Of a stretch of DNA of 64,000 nucleotides, positions 8,978 to 18,997 are shown piece by piece. Position numbers and translations under genes: made by a program. Origin of the DNA: Aliiroseovarius sediminis. GTDB lineage: Bacteria; Pseudomonadota; Alphaproteobacteria; Rhodobacterales; Rhodobacteraceae. The stretch lies in assembly GCF_022678485.1 (NCBI RefSeq), contig NZ_JALBYP010000035.1, forward strand, positions 186,001-250,000. The letters run 5' to 3'. Positions within the stretch are counted from its first letter, which is position 1, and each line of letters starts with the position of its first letter. A model generated the notes under the pieces. That model saw nothing but the letters and a program-made list of their open reading frames with translations, did no database searches and was not told the origin of the DNA.

Positions 8978-9817
8978 ATGAATTACCGCACCGTAACCAC
9001 GATTATGACCGATACCAACCACTGCAAAGGCGCGCTTGAGGCCGCAAAGACTGTCGCCACCCAGCACGACGCGCATCTAGAGGTGCTGTGCTTGGGAATC
9101 GACCGTTCGCAGCAAGGGTTTTACTATGCAGGGGCGTCGGCGATGGTTGTGCACGACAACCTTGAACAGGCCCGCGATGACGCAGCCGAGCTGGAAGCCT
9201 GCGCTCGACAAGCCCTGTCGGCACACGCTCTACCGTGGTCGACTGCCGCATTGACGACGCAGTTGGTCGCCCTGAACGGCGTTGTGGCCCACCGGACGCG
9301 GTTTTCCGATCTGGTCGTCCTGCCCCGCCCGTATGGCGAAGGGCGCGGACATGATGCGGAAGCAATCGTCGAGGCTGCATTGTTTGACGGGGCTGTTCCC
9401 GTTCTGGTGTTGCCCGATGGTGCCAAATATCCGCACGCTGTCAGCAAGATCGTGGTGGCGTGGAACGAAAGCCCCGAAGCCCTGTGCGCGGTGCGTCAGG
9501 CGATGCCATTCCTGCAACAGGCCGATTCGGTTTCGGTTGCCATCATCGACCCGCCGCAGCACGGCCCTGAACGGTCCGACCCCGGTGGGGCGCTGTGCCA
9601 GTTCCTGGCCCGCCATGGCGTGCGTGCCGAAGTATCGGTGCTGGCTAAAACCATGCCGCGCATTTCGGACATTCTGAACCGACACGCCAATGATCGCAGT
9701 GCCGACATGATCGTCATGGGGGCCTATGGGCATTCGCGCTTCCGCGAATCCATCCTTGGCGGTGCCACCCGACATATGCTTGAGGTAGCAGAGGTACCGA
9801 TCGTGCTGGCACACTGA
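8978..9817 (+). CDS. Tandem-domain universal stress protein
   Basis: 279 residues starting MNYRTVTTIM, with a GGAGG ribosome binding site 9 bases upstream; the longer frame from 8936 lacks one. Two UspA-type domains are present (about 1-140 and 150-279). The C-terminal domain ends in MGAYGHSRFRESILGGATRH and VPIVLAH, close to the nucleotide-binding motif G-x2-G-x9-G-(S/T), but with glycine at the last position. It is divergent from ccoN with its own FNR-type box, which points to a role in low-oxygen survival. Its biochemical function is unknown. Confidence 0.88.
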   Translation: MNYRTVTTIMTDTNHCKGALEAAKTVATQHDAHLEVLCLGIDRSQQGFYYAGASAMVVHDNLEQARDDAAELEACARQALSAHALPWSTAALTTQLVALNGVVAHRTRFSDLVVLPRPYGEGRGHDAEAIVEAALFDGAVPVLVLPDGAKYPHAVSKIVVAWNESPEALCAVRQAMPFLQQADSVSVAIIDPPQHGPERSDPGGALCQFLARHGVRAEVSVLAKTMPRISDILNRHANDRSADMIVMGAYGHSRFRESILGGATRHMLEVAEVPIVLAH

Positions 9818-9848
9818 TCTGTCCGGCTCACACCTCCTGAAGACAACG

Positions 9849-9872
9849 AAGGGCGCCACACTCGGCGCCCTT
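9849..9872. terminator. Hairpin between the usp and fnrL genes
   Basis: AAGGGCGCC and GGCGCCCTT form a perfect 9-base-pair stem around a 6-base loop. It lies between the ends of two convergent genes, so it probably stops transcription from both sides. T-tracts are short. Confidence 0.75.
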
Positions 9873-9913
9873 GATCCGGTATCGCAAGGCGATATGCCCG
9901 CGCGTTGCAGGTT

Positions 9914-10666
9914 TCAGGTGATCGGCGCGCCATCCATATCGTCGCCAGCCTCCGTAATCAGGGCCTCAAGGTCGGGAATAATGACACGGCGCTTGCCTTC
10001 AAGCTTGATGACGCCCGATTTCTTCAAAGCTGACACCTGACGGCTGACGGTTTCCAAGGTCAGCCCCAGATAATCTGCCATCGCCTCGCGCGTCAAAGGC
10101 AACTCAAAGCTCATCCCGTCGCGCGGGGGAACCTTGTGCAGCGCGGCATCGCGACGTGCCACAATGGCCAGAAGGCTCGCGATTTTTTCGCGCGCCGTCT
10201 TCCGCCCAAGCACCAGCATCCATTCCCGCGCGCTGTCCAGTTCGTCCAGCGTCATCTGCAACAGCCGCGTACCGATGGCCGGCGTCCGCTCCATCATGTC
10301 CTCGAACGGTTTCTTGCGAAAACAGCACAGGGTCAGATCCGTCACCGCCACAACATCGAAAGGGGTCGTGTCGCGTCCCGGTCGTCCGATGAAATCAGAC
10401 GGCAGCAGCAGACCAACCATCTGAGTGCGCCCATCCTCCATCGTTTGACTGAGTGTGGCGATACCGCTGACCACGCTGGACACGAATTCCATCGGGTCGC
10501 CCGACCAGATCACAGGCTGCCCGGCTTCGAACGTGCGATAGTATTTGATTGCGTCAAGCTGCTCCAACTCGTTCGGTTCGCAGCGTGCACACACAGCACG
10601 GTGACGGATTGGGCATCCGCCGCATTCACGTGTATTAAGGCGAGTATTAAAACTGATGTCGTTCAT
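9914..10666 (-). CDS. fnrL: Oxygen-sensing Crp/Fnr regulator FnrL
   Basis: 250 residues. Cysteines C15, C18 and C26 (with C29 nearby) at the N-terminus and C114/C115 in the effector domain fit the four ligands of an oxygen-labile 4Fe-4S cluster. A cyclic-nucleotide-binding-like domain fills about 35-150. The C-terminal helix-turn-helix (about 190-230) contains LGLTLETVSRQVSALKKSG, with the E-x2-SR recognition core that reads TTGAT half-sites. It sits among genes preceded by such sites (ccoNOQP, ccoGHIS, hemN, cytochrome c peroxidase). The ATG follows a run of eight A with no clear Shine-Dalgarno. Confidence 0.93.
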   Translation of the reverse strand: MNDISFNTRLNTRECGGCPIRHRAVCARCEPNELEQLDAIKYYRTFEAGQPVIWSGDPMEFVSSVVSGIATLSQTMEDGRTQMVGLLLPSDFIGRPGRDTTPFDVVAVTDLTLCCFRKKPFEDMMERTPAIGTRLLQMTLDELDSAREWMLVLGRKTAREKIASLLAIVARRDAALHKVPPRDGMSFELPLTREAMADYLGLTLETVSRQVSALKKSGVIKLEGKRRVIIPDLEALITEAGDDMDGAPIT

Positions 10667-10676
10667 GTTTTTTTTA

Positions 10677-10694
10677 ACAAGATATCTATCTTGT
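10677..10694. repeat. Perfect inverted repeat in the fnrL-hemN promoter region
   Basis: ACAAGATATCTATCTTGT consists of two 7-base arms around ATCT. It lies 10 bases upstream of the fnrL start and 1 base from the FNR box. It may be an operator for a second regulator or a hairpin in the fnrL leader. No protein can be assigned. Confidence 0.6.
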
Positions 10695-10695
10695 C

Positions 10696-10709
10696 TTGAT
10701 CCTGATCAA
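10696..10709. promoter_or_regulatory. Perfect FNR box between fnrL and hemN
   Basis: TTGATCCTGATCAA matches the consensus exactly and is identical to the box before the cytochrome c peroxidase gene. At -41.5 on the plus strand it predicts transcription from about 10744, next to the ATG at 10745. On the minus strand the same spacing would fall inside fnrL, so an effect on fnrL would more likely be repression. Confidence 0.85.
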
Positions 10710-10744
10710 TGATGCGCGCGAGTTTCTGGTTCAACTCTATGCGA

Positions 10745-12100
10745 ATGGAGACTTATTCGCAACTTAAACGCCTTGGTCTTTTTGACGCGCGCGTGCCCCG
10801 CTATACCAGCTATCCGACTGCCCCGCATTTCAAGCCGGGGGTCGGCGCTGAAAATTTGTCCGACTGGATTAAAGCCATCCCCGCCGGTGACGCGATTTCG
10901 CTTTACGTGCATATCCCCTTCTGTCGGCGGCTGTGCTGGTTCTGTGCTTGCCGCACACAAGGCACTTCGACATCGGAGCCCGTCGCCGCCTATGTCGAGA
11001 CGCTTAAGCAAGAGCTTGAGACGATTCGCGGCCTGCTGGCGCCCGGGATCAAGCTAGAGCACCTTCACTGGGGTGGCGGAACGCCCACGCTTCTTCTGCC
11101 CGAAATGATCGCGGACCTGACCGCGTCGATTCTGGATGTGACGCCGCTGGCGCAAGACGCCCAGTTCTCGGTTGAAATCGACCCATCGGAAATCGACGAC
11201 GCGCGGCTGGATGCGCTGGCCCAAGCCGGTATGAATCGCGCCTCGATCGGGGTGCAGGATTTCGACCCGATGATTCAAGAGGTCATCGGTCGCCCGCAAA
11301 GCTACGAGATCACGAAACAGGCCGTGGACGGATTGCGTTCGCGCGGCATCAACAGCCTGAACATGGATATCCTGTATGGCCTGCCGCACCAGAACACGGC
11401 GCGGATCACCGATTCGGTCGAAAAGCTGATCAGCCTTGGCCCAGACCGCGTGGCGCTGTTTGGCTATGCTCACGTTCCGTGGGTCGCACGTCGTCAGACC
11501 TTGATCCCGACCGAGGCGCTGCCCAGCGCCGAAGAACGGCTTGGCCTTTACAACACCGCCCGTGATCTGTTCATCGCGGCAGGCTATGATGAAATCGGAA
11601 TCGACCACTTCGCCCTGCCCTCGGACGGACTGGCCAAGGCACACAAAGCGGGCACGATGCGGCGAAATTTCCAAGGCTATACCGAGGACGCATCGCAGGT
11701 GATGATCGGGGTCGGCGCAAGCTCGATCGCGCGCTATCCGCAAGGCTATGCCCAGAACGAGCCTGCAACCTCGAAATACCAAGCGGCGGCCCGCGACGAG
11801 CGGCTGGCGGGGGCGAAGGGGCACGTCTTTACCGCCGAAGACATCGCCCGCGGTCGCGTCATCGAAGAACTTTTGTGCTATTTCCGCGTCGACTTTGCCA
11901 AATTGGCGGACGAGCTATCGCGGCCTGTCGATAGCTTTCTGTCGATGGTCGACGGGCTTGAACACACCATGCCCGAAACCACGGATCTTGACGGCACCAT
12001 CTTGTCCATCCGACCACAGGCACGCCCGGTCGCCCGTATGATCGCGCGCCATTTCGATAATTACGAGATGAACGAAAGTGGCCACAGCCAGGCGGTTTGA
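10745..12100 (+). CDS. hemN: Oxygen-independent coproporphyrinogen III oxidase HemN
   Basis: 451 residues from METYSQLKRLGLFDARVPRYTSYPTAPHF. The radical-SAM motif C60-RRL-C64-WF-C67 binds a 4Fe-4S cluster, and a HemN C-terminal domain follows (about 340-440). It converts coproporphyrinogen III to protoporphyrinogen IX without oxygen, supplying heme for the cbb3 oxidase and peroxidase nearby. In-frame ATGs also occur at 10709, 10712 and 10739. 10745 was chosen because the FNR box places the transcript start there and 10709 lies inside the box; none has a ribosome binding site. Confidence 0.93.
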   Translation: METYSQLKRLGLFDARVPRYTSYPTAPHFKPGVGAENLSDWIKAIPAGDAISLYVHIPFCRRLCWFCACRTQGTSTSEPVAAYVETLKQELETIRGLLAPGIKLEHLHWGGGTPTLLLPEMIADLTASILDVTPLAQDAQFSVEIDPSEIDDARLDALAQAGMNRASIGVQDFDPMIQEVIGRPQSYEITKQAVDGLRSRGINSLNMDILYGLPHQNTARITDSVEKLISLGPDRVALFGYAHVPWVARRQTLIPTEALPSAEERLGLYNTARDLFIAAGYDEIGIDHFALPSDGLAKAHKAGTMRRNFQGYTEDASQVMIGVGASSIARYPQGYAQNEPATSKYQAAARDERLAGAKGHVFTAEDIARGRVIEELLCYFRVDFAKLADELSRPVDSFLSMVDGLEHTMPETTDLDGTILSIRPQARPVARMIARHFDNYEMNESGHSQAV

Positions 12101-12109
12101 TAACCGCCT
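12090..12109. terminator. Hairpin at the hemN stop codon
   Basis: AGGCGGTT pairs with AACCGCCT over 8 bases, and the TGA stop of hemN makes up most of the loop. It lies between convergent hemN and the hydrolase gene. A T-rich stretch is weak on both sides. Confidence 0.55.
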
Positions 12110-12112
12110 GCG

Positions 12113-12883
12113 CTATTTGTCCTTGCGCAATGTGCGTTCGGGATATCCCGCTTCGGTGGCGATATCGTCCAGCACTTGCACAAGAGTCTTTTCGTGATCA
12201 AACTTGCCGTTTTGCAAGAATTCCGTGACCTGCGCGATCACCAACGGGTTCACCATCATGAACGTATGTGTGACAGGCAGGACGATGTGATCATTCATGC
12301 CCTCAATTCGCGTGCTATCGACGGACACTTTTCCATCATCCGCCCCTTCTATGACCGCCGAATAGATCGGGTTCAGTGATCTGTTACCCGCGATCACGCC
12401 CAACTCGAACGCGGCTTGACCGACTCGATTAGGCACGGAATCCTCGCTTGTACCCAATTGAAGACCCGCGGGGCCATTTAACCACTCGAATGGTTCCAAA
12501 TCGCCAAAAGCATCGACCAGCTGCGATCCCCGGTTTGGCGGTGCCAACATCACCACGCGCCCCATATCTGCGGGCCGATGATCCTGCAGCCAAACACGCG
12601 CCAAAATGCCACCCATTGAGTGGGTTACGAAATGCACCTTCTGATCACCGCACGCGGCCAGCGCAGGGGGGATCGCCGACTGAACCAATTCACCAATCGG
12701 CGCCTTGGTAGAGGGATAACCAAGGTTCACAACTTGATAACCAGCGACAGTCAGGCTTTCCTCCATCACCCAAAGGGACGACGGGGAGCGGGCAAGCCCG
12801 TGCAACAGCACGACGCATTCTGCACGCGCGATGCCAGTCAACGTGGTCATAAGGCCAAGGGTCAGGGTCAGTAGTTTTATCAT
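12113..12883 (-). CDS. Secreted alpha/beta-hydrolase, lipase-like
   Basis: 256 residues from [25 protein letters not shown], a clear Sec signal peptide with cleavage after about residue 21. The frame extends to 13015 but that part shows no family features. The oxyanion-hole motif LLHGLARS and the nucleophile elbow THSMGG are visible, with a likely catalytic His in [14 protein letters not shown]. It resembles the triacylglycerol lipase / PGAP1-like family. The substrate is unknown. It is convergent with hemN and divergent from the Nudix gene. Confidence 0.82.
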   Translation of the reverse strand: MIKLLTLTLGLMTTLTGIARAECVVLLHGLARSPSSLWVMEESLTVAGYQVVNLGYPSTKAPIGELVQSAIPPALAACGDQKVHFVTHSMGGILARVWLQDHRPADMGRVVMLAPPNRGSQLVDAFGDLEPFEWLNGPAGLQLGTSEDSVPNRVGQAAFELGVIAGNRSLNPIYSAVIEGADDGKVSVDSTRIEGMNDHIVLPVTHTFMMVNPLVIAQVTEFLQNGKFDHEKTLVQVLDDIATEAGYPERTLRKDK

Positions 12884-12961
12884 ACCGGATAGATACGCGT
12901 CCCATAGGCCGGTTGCGAGTGGCAACTTGCCACGGATTGACAGATAAGCAACTCTCGGCGC

Positions 12962-13423
12962 ATGTCGATTACATTCAACACCCCCCGTTTGGCCGTTCGC
13001 GCGCTGCTTCTGCACGAAAACCGTCTGTTGATGGTCAATGCCTATGGCGGCCGGAAATCAGGTCTTTTGTGCCTGCCCGGCGGCGGGGTTGAGCCAGGCA
13101 CCAGCCTGCACGATAACCTGACCCGCGAAGTGCATGAGGAAACCGGGCTGGGCATTACGGTCGGCGATCCTGCCTTGGTGAACGAATTTCACGACCCCGA
13201 CAGCGGGTTTCATCAAGTCGAAATCGTGTTCCGATGCACTTTGGTCAGCGGGCGACTTGACCCCGGGTGGCAAGACCCCGAGGCAATCGTCACCGACCGG
13301 CGCTGGGTCACGCACGAGCAGATCGCGGGGCTGCATTTCCGCCCATTGTCCCTTCCCGCACTGGCATGGGGCGACCCTAAGGCCGCCCCATCATATGACG
13401 CATTGGAAGCGATTGTGCGATAG
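12962..13423 (+). CDS. Nudix hydrolase
   Basis: 153 residues. The Nudix box is present as GGGVEPGT...[13 protein letters not shown], with the metal-binding REVHEETGL intact but threonine where the usual G-E glutamate stands. The family hydrolyses nucleoside diphosphates linked to another group; the substrate is not predictable here. The stop is 1 base from the end of the convergent bactofilin-like gene. Confidence 0.88.
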   Translation: MSITFNTPRLAVRALLLHENRLLMVNAYGGRKSGLLCLPGGGVEPGTSLHDNLTREVHEETGLGITVGDPALVNEFHDPDSGFHQVEIVFRCTLVSGRLDPGWQDPEAIVTDRRWVTHEQIAGLHFRPLSLPALAWGDPKAAPSYDALEAIVR

Positions 13424-13424
13424 C

Positions 13425-14561
13425 TCAGCGCACCTCGGTATAAAACCCCGGTGCAAACCAGCGGATGATCAACGCCCCTGCCCCGGTGATGGCAACCGCA
13501 AGCATGGCGATCCAGCCGATATAAGGGATCAGCGCCAAAAGTGTGATCGCCGCAGCGCCGACCAGTGCAGCCAACGCACGCTCGACCAGAGTTTCGGGCA
13601 ACGGGCTGTTCAACAGACCCATCACGCCAACGCCAAGGATATAAGTGCCGATCACATAGCCCGCGAGGCCCAGAAGTAACGCCAATACAATAGATGCCGG
13701 TATCAACAAAATGCCGACACCAGTCATCGCAAACAGGAACAGCGATCCAGCCAGCGCCGAGATGGTCAGGAACCCTATCCACAACGCGCGCACGGGTGAT
13801 TCCAAAGTGCGCAACCGCAGGGCCAACAAGAAGGACGGCGTGATCGCGGCGATCAATGTCACCAGAACCGTCAGGATCAGAATGCCGACGATTTTGTCCA
13901 AGAGCCACCCCGCCCAACCATATCCGGCCCCATCGCGCGTGGCACCGCCATCGGGGTCCGCGCCAGCGTCGAAGGCCCGGGTTGGGTGGCGCTCGATCCG
14001 GTCGGCAGTCACCACCGTTTCCGGGATTACAATGTCGTCGGGATTGTCGGCGTAAATAAACAGCTTGCCGTCAATACGGGCATCGCCGCCGAAGCCGATG
14101 TTCTTGGAAGAAAAGCTGGCATCGCCTGCAATCACTCCTGTCAGCATGATATTTTCGGCCGCGATCAACGCGCTGTCGCCAACGGCTCCGTTCACCTCGA
14201 CCCGTTGTGCGGCAACGCGAAGGTCGCCCCCAATCGCATCACCAATCAGCACTGTGTCACCGGCCAGTTGCGCATCCCCACCAACGCCGCCCGCAACGTT
14301 CACATTCATACCGGCGGCATAAAGGCTCTGCCCGACAGGTGCCAGAATCGACACTGACCGCCCCCCCGCATGGGCGCTGCCGCCGACAGGGGCCGAGATC
14401 ACCACCGTATTGCCAACGATAAAGGCGTCATCCACCGGGTCGCCCGACAAGGTCACGTTGTCGCCCGCCATGTAAGCATCATCACCGAAGCGATAGACTT
14501 CTTGCGCGCTGGCAGGCAGCGCCAGAAGCGTGACGAAGAAAAGAATTAAGGTTCGAAACAT
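13425..14561 (-). CDS. Secreted bactofilin-like beta-helix protein with membrane C-terminus
   Basis: 378 residues. A signal peptide (MFRTLILFFVTLLALPASAQ) is followed by about 150 residues of short glycine-rich repeats (GDNVTLSG, GNTVVISAPVGGSAHAGG, GDTVLIGDAIGGDLRV), the pattern of a right-handed beta-helix such as bactofilins. A linker (about 175-215) leads to some four hydrophobic segments between 225 and 370. The repeats therefore face the periplasm rather than the cytoplasm. Related proteins are usually listed as polymer-forming cytoskeletal or hypothetical. The role is unknown. Confidence 0.75.
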   Translation of the reverse strand: MFRTLILFFVTLLALPASAQEVYRFGDDAYMAGDNVTLSGDPVDDAFIVGNTVVISAPVGGSAHAGGRSVSILAPVGQSLYAAGMNVNVAGGVGGDAQLAGDTVLIGDAIGGDLRVAAQRVEVNGAVGDSALIAAENIMLTGVIAGDASFSSKNIGFGGDARIDGKLFIYADNPDDIVIPETVVTADRIERHPTRAFDAGADPDGGATRDGAGYGWAGWLLDKIVGILILTVLVTLIAAITPSFLLALRLRTLESPVRALWIGFLTISALAGSLFLFAMTGVGILLIPASIVLALLLGLAGYVIGTYILGVGVMGLLNSPLPETLVERALAALVGAAAITLLALIPYIGWIAMLAVAITGAGALIIRWFAPGFYTEVR

Positions 14562-14656
14562 GGCTGTCCCTGCCCATTATTGATGTTATGCCCGTTAACA
14601 TAGACGGCACTTCCCCGTTTGTAAGGGGGACACCAAAAAATTCCACCACAAAAGAA

Positions 14657-14680
14657 AAGGGCGCCCATATGAGCGCCCTT
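14657..14680 (-). terminator. Rho-independent terminator after groEL
   Basis: AAGGGCGC and GCGCCCTT form an 8-base-pair stem with an 8-base loop. On the minus strand the stem is followed by CTTTTCTTTT. It lies 80 bases after the groEL stop. Confidence 0.85.
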
Positions 14681-14759
14681 TAGACTTTGTATACTTTACG
14701 ACGAAGGGGCCCGGCGGCCAATCGCCGTTCGCATCCGATTTTCCTGATGGAAAATCAGA

Positions 14760-16409
<1,650 letters not shown>

Positions 16410-16450
16410 TTAGCTTACTCCTGTTAATACGTGTAAATCGGGTCAGACAA

Positions 16451-16738
16451 TCAGGCGATAATGCCCATGATGTCGGATTCTTTCATGATCAGCAGCTCTT
16501 CACCGTCGATGGTGACTTCGGTGCCGGACCATTTGCCGAAAAGGATTTTGTCGCCTTCTTTGACGTCCATGTCGATGCGATCGCCGTCTTCATCGCGCGC
16601 GCCCGCGCCAACGGCGACGACCTGGCCTTCGGCAGGCTTTTCCTTGGCGCTTTCCGGAATGATCAGGCCGCCTGCTGTTTTCTCGTCGCTTTCGACGCGG
16701 CGGACCAACACGCGGTCATGCAGTGGTGTAAATGCCAT
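16451..16738 (-). CDS. groES: Co-chaperonin GroES
   Basis: 95 residues starting [24 protein letters not shown], with the mobile loop (about 17-32) and the conserved [24 protein letters not shown]. It forms the heptameric lid of GroEL. It is first in the operon, 41 bases before groEL, and its start lies 33 bases from the CIRCE element. Confidence 0.99.
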   Translation of the reverse strand: MAFTPLHDRVLVRRVESDEKTAGGLIIPESAKEKPAEGQVVAVGAGARDEDGDRIDMDVKEGDKILFGKWSGTEVTIDGEELLIMKESDIMGIIA

Positions 16739-16770
16739 TTCTGAGACTCCCTAAGCTCAGTTTCACTTTC

Positions 16771-16797
16771 TTAGCACTCACCGGATGCGAGTGCTAA
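16771..16797 (-). promoter_or_regulatory. CIRCE operator (HrcA site) before groESL
   Basis: TTAGCACTC, a 9-base spacer, and GAGTGCTAA make an exact CIRCE inverted repeat. HrcA repressor binds such sites and is released on heat stress. It implies that an hrcA gene exists elsewhere in the genome. Confidence 0.97.
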
Positions 16798-16934
16798 CGG
16801 CAGAGAGTTAGGGCGTCATTTTGCGACTGTCAAGTAATCGGGCGCGCAATCATGTCTGCGCAGGGTCAGATTTGCAGCAACGCCATCGCACAGCGTGACC
16901 CAAAGGGCAACCAACCGTGTGGTGGCGGGCTGAG

Positions 16935-18059
16935 TCACTCCGCTAACAGATGCTCGTAACGGGCGTCGGTCAGCGTCTTCATAAACGCAACCAGCGCATC
17001 AATGCGCTTGTCATCCAGCGCGGGACCGTGAATCAGCTCCGTCACCGCAAGGTTTTGCGGAATTTCCGGCATCGCCCAAGGCTTGTTCGTTTCGGGGTTG
17101 ATCTGGCGGTCTTTGTCCAGCGTGTTGTATTTGTTGTAAAACAACACGACTGTCCGCAAATCTTCGAAAACGCCGTTATGCATATAGGGGCCGGTCACGG
17201 CGATATTGCGCAGGGTCGGCACCTTGTAACGCCCCCCCGCATCGGCCGTGTCGATGTCCGGATTTGCCAGAAGGCCAAGATCCGGGCCTTTCACCCCGTT
17301 GACCGCGCGCACCGCAGCGTTCGCAGGCGTCCCGATGTTGTGATATTCATAATTGCTAAAGGTCTCGTCCTGCGCGATGGGCGAGGTGCGCAACTGGTGA
17401 CACAGGTTGCAATTTGTGAACTGCTCAGAGAAGAACAGGACACGGCCCAGTTCCTCCTCGTCCGTCAGCTTGACGTCGCCACGCAGGAAACGATCATACT
17501 TGCTGTCGAAGGGTGAAAACAGATCGGTGCTTTCGAACGCAGCAATCGCCTGTGTCATTGCATCATAAGCGGCAGCGTCATCATCCCAAACATCGTCCCC
17601 GAACAGAGCTTTGAAAGCCATCACATAGTCGCTGTTCTCAGACAACCGCGCGACCACGGATGCCTCGTCAGGCATTCCCATCTCGATCGGGTTCAGGGGT
17701 GGCCCGCCCGCCTGTCCGGCCAGCCCGGCCGCGCGCCCGTCCCAGAACATGCCCCCGCGCCAGGATTTCTTATCAAGTTGCTCGAAATCAGGTGTGAACC
17801 TGGCATAGGTCGCTGTCGGCGCGGTTCGGTCACCTAAGCTGATTCCATCGTCGCCCAGCGACACCGCACGCCCCACATCTGTTTCGCGCGGATCGACAAA
17901 ACCGTATTCCGGGTCGTGGCAGGTTGCGCAGGATTGTGTGCGGTTTTTCGACAGATTTACATCAAAAAACAACGCCTCGCCCAATTCTTCAGGACTGTCG
18001 AACGCCGCGACCGGCGTTGCCAGCCCCATCATCAGAACCGAGGTCAAAAACACGCGCAT
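16935..18059 (-). CDS. Di-heme cytochrome c peroxidase (CcpA/MauG family)
   Basis: 374 residues from MRVFLTSVLMMGLATPVAAF, a signal peptide for the periplasm. Two heme motifs, C44-AT-C47-H48 and C217-NL-C220-H221, are typical of bacterial cytochrome c peroxidases, which reduce hydrogen peroxide with electrons from cytochrome c. Conserved features include LGEALFFDVNLSKNR and the C-terminal VPTLRNIAVTGPYMHNGVF. The longer frame to 18131 was rejected because it would start inside the FNR box. That box 59 bases upstream suggests oxygen-limited induction. Confidence 0.93.
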   Translation of the reverse strand: MRVFLTSVLMMGLATPVAAFDSPEELGEALFFDVNLSKNRTQSCATCHDPEYGFVDPRETDVGRAVSLGDDGISLGDRTAPTATYARFTPDFEQLDKKSWRGGMFWDGRAAGLAGQAGGPPLNPIEMGMPDEASVVARLSENSDYVMAFKALFGDDVWDDDAAAYDAMTQAIAAFESTDLFSPFDSKYDRFLRGDVKLTDEEELGRVLFFSEQFTNCNLCHQLRTSPIAQDETFSNYEYHNIGTPANAAVRAVNGVKGPDLGLLANPDIDTADAGGRYKVPTLRNIAVTGPYMHNGVFEDLRTVVLFYNKYNTLDKDRQINPETNKPWAMPEIPQNLAVTELIHGPALDDKRIDALVAFMKTLTDARYEHLLAE

Positions 18060-18117
18060 AAGATCAAGCTCCAGTTGATAATTGGCAGCACTTAACCGAA
18101 AATCGCGGTGATGAAAA

Positions 18118-18131
18118 TTGATCCTGATCAA
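18118..18131 (-). promoter_or_regulatory. Perfect FNR box before cytochrome c peroxidase gene
   Basis: TTGATCCTGATCAA is an exact consensus match. At -41.5 it predicts a transcript from about 18083 and a 24-base leader to the start codon at 18059. Confidence 0.85.
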
Positions 18132-18141
18132 AAAAGTCGGA

Positions 18142-18810
18142 TTATTTATTCACAATCCGGTGCGCCAAGGCCTCGTGGCCGTCTGCCGTCAGGGCATAGA
18201 CGCCACGTTCCACTCGTTCAAACCAGCCATAGTGATTGATTGCCATCATCCGCGTCGCGGATTGAACCCCCGTGACTTTGGCAAGCGCGGCACCTTTCAT
18301 CGGCCCCTTTTTCGCCAAACACGCCGCAAGTTTCTCGGCGTCCTGCCGATAGGCCGTCACCACCTTGCCTTTCGTGCCGCCGGTATTAGGATCACCATCG
18401 CGCCGTGCAAACTCCGACAACAGACGCCTAGACTTGACTTGGGACTTGCGCGGGTGGAAAGGGCCGGGATCGGCATGGACCTGCACCAGCCCATCTTTCA
18501 GACGCACCGACAGAACCCCAACGCCAAGCCGTTTGCACAGGCCCACATTGCCCTTGAACGCGCGCCAACCGGGTTTACCCGACCAGCGCGGCACCGCCAC
18601 ATAAACCAGATCACTGACCGCCTGACGCGCAACGGCCTGCTGCAACAGCGTCAGAGAAAACCCCGCCTTCAGTTCCACGATCACCGGCGGCTGACCCGCG
18701 CGCAGGGCGACTACATCAGCGGCGCCGATTTCGGCTTTCACCTCGTACCCCGCATGTTCCAACCAGGATTTAACGGGGCCATAAAGGGCAGTCTCGGAAG
18801 GTTTCGACAT
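18142..18810 (-). CDS. DUF2161 family protein, PD-(D/E)XK nuclease-like
   Basis: 222 residues. The N-terminal half has the layout of a PD-(D/E)XK fold: an early helix (PVKSWLEHAGYEVKAEI), then GAADVVAL and VIVELKAGFS, giving D...E-x-K. The C-terminal third (about 155-222) looks like a winged helix (GPMKGAALAKVTGVQSATRMMAINHYGWFERVERGVYALT). The family is common in Rhodobacterales and is listed as DUF2161; its activity is not known to me. It is divergent from ppaC. No restriction-modification partner is nearby. Confidence 0.78.
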   Translation of the reverse strand: MSKPSETALYGPVKSWLEHAGYEVKAEIGAADVVALRAGQPPVIVELKAGFSLTLLQQAVARQAVSDLVYVAVPRWSGKPGWRAFKGNVGLCKRLGVGVLSVRLKDGLVQVHADPGPFHPRKSQVKSRRLLSEFARRDGDPNTGGTKGKVVTAYRQDAEKLAACLAKKGPMKGAALAKVTGVQSATRMMAINHYGWFERVERGVYALTADGHEALAHRIVNK

Positions 18811-18997
18811 GCACCCTTTCTAGCGCCAACACACCGGCGCGGCCAAGCCGTTTACGCACGACATCTGTTCCTCTTTTCGGGCATCCGCACCTGGAAACCT
18901 CGCCCGCTCCGATGCTGCAATGCAGCACGTGACAAGAGCGGGCGCGCATCTTATAAGGCTGGCGAAATAAGCGACTCTTACAGACGGACAAAACACT

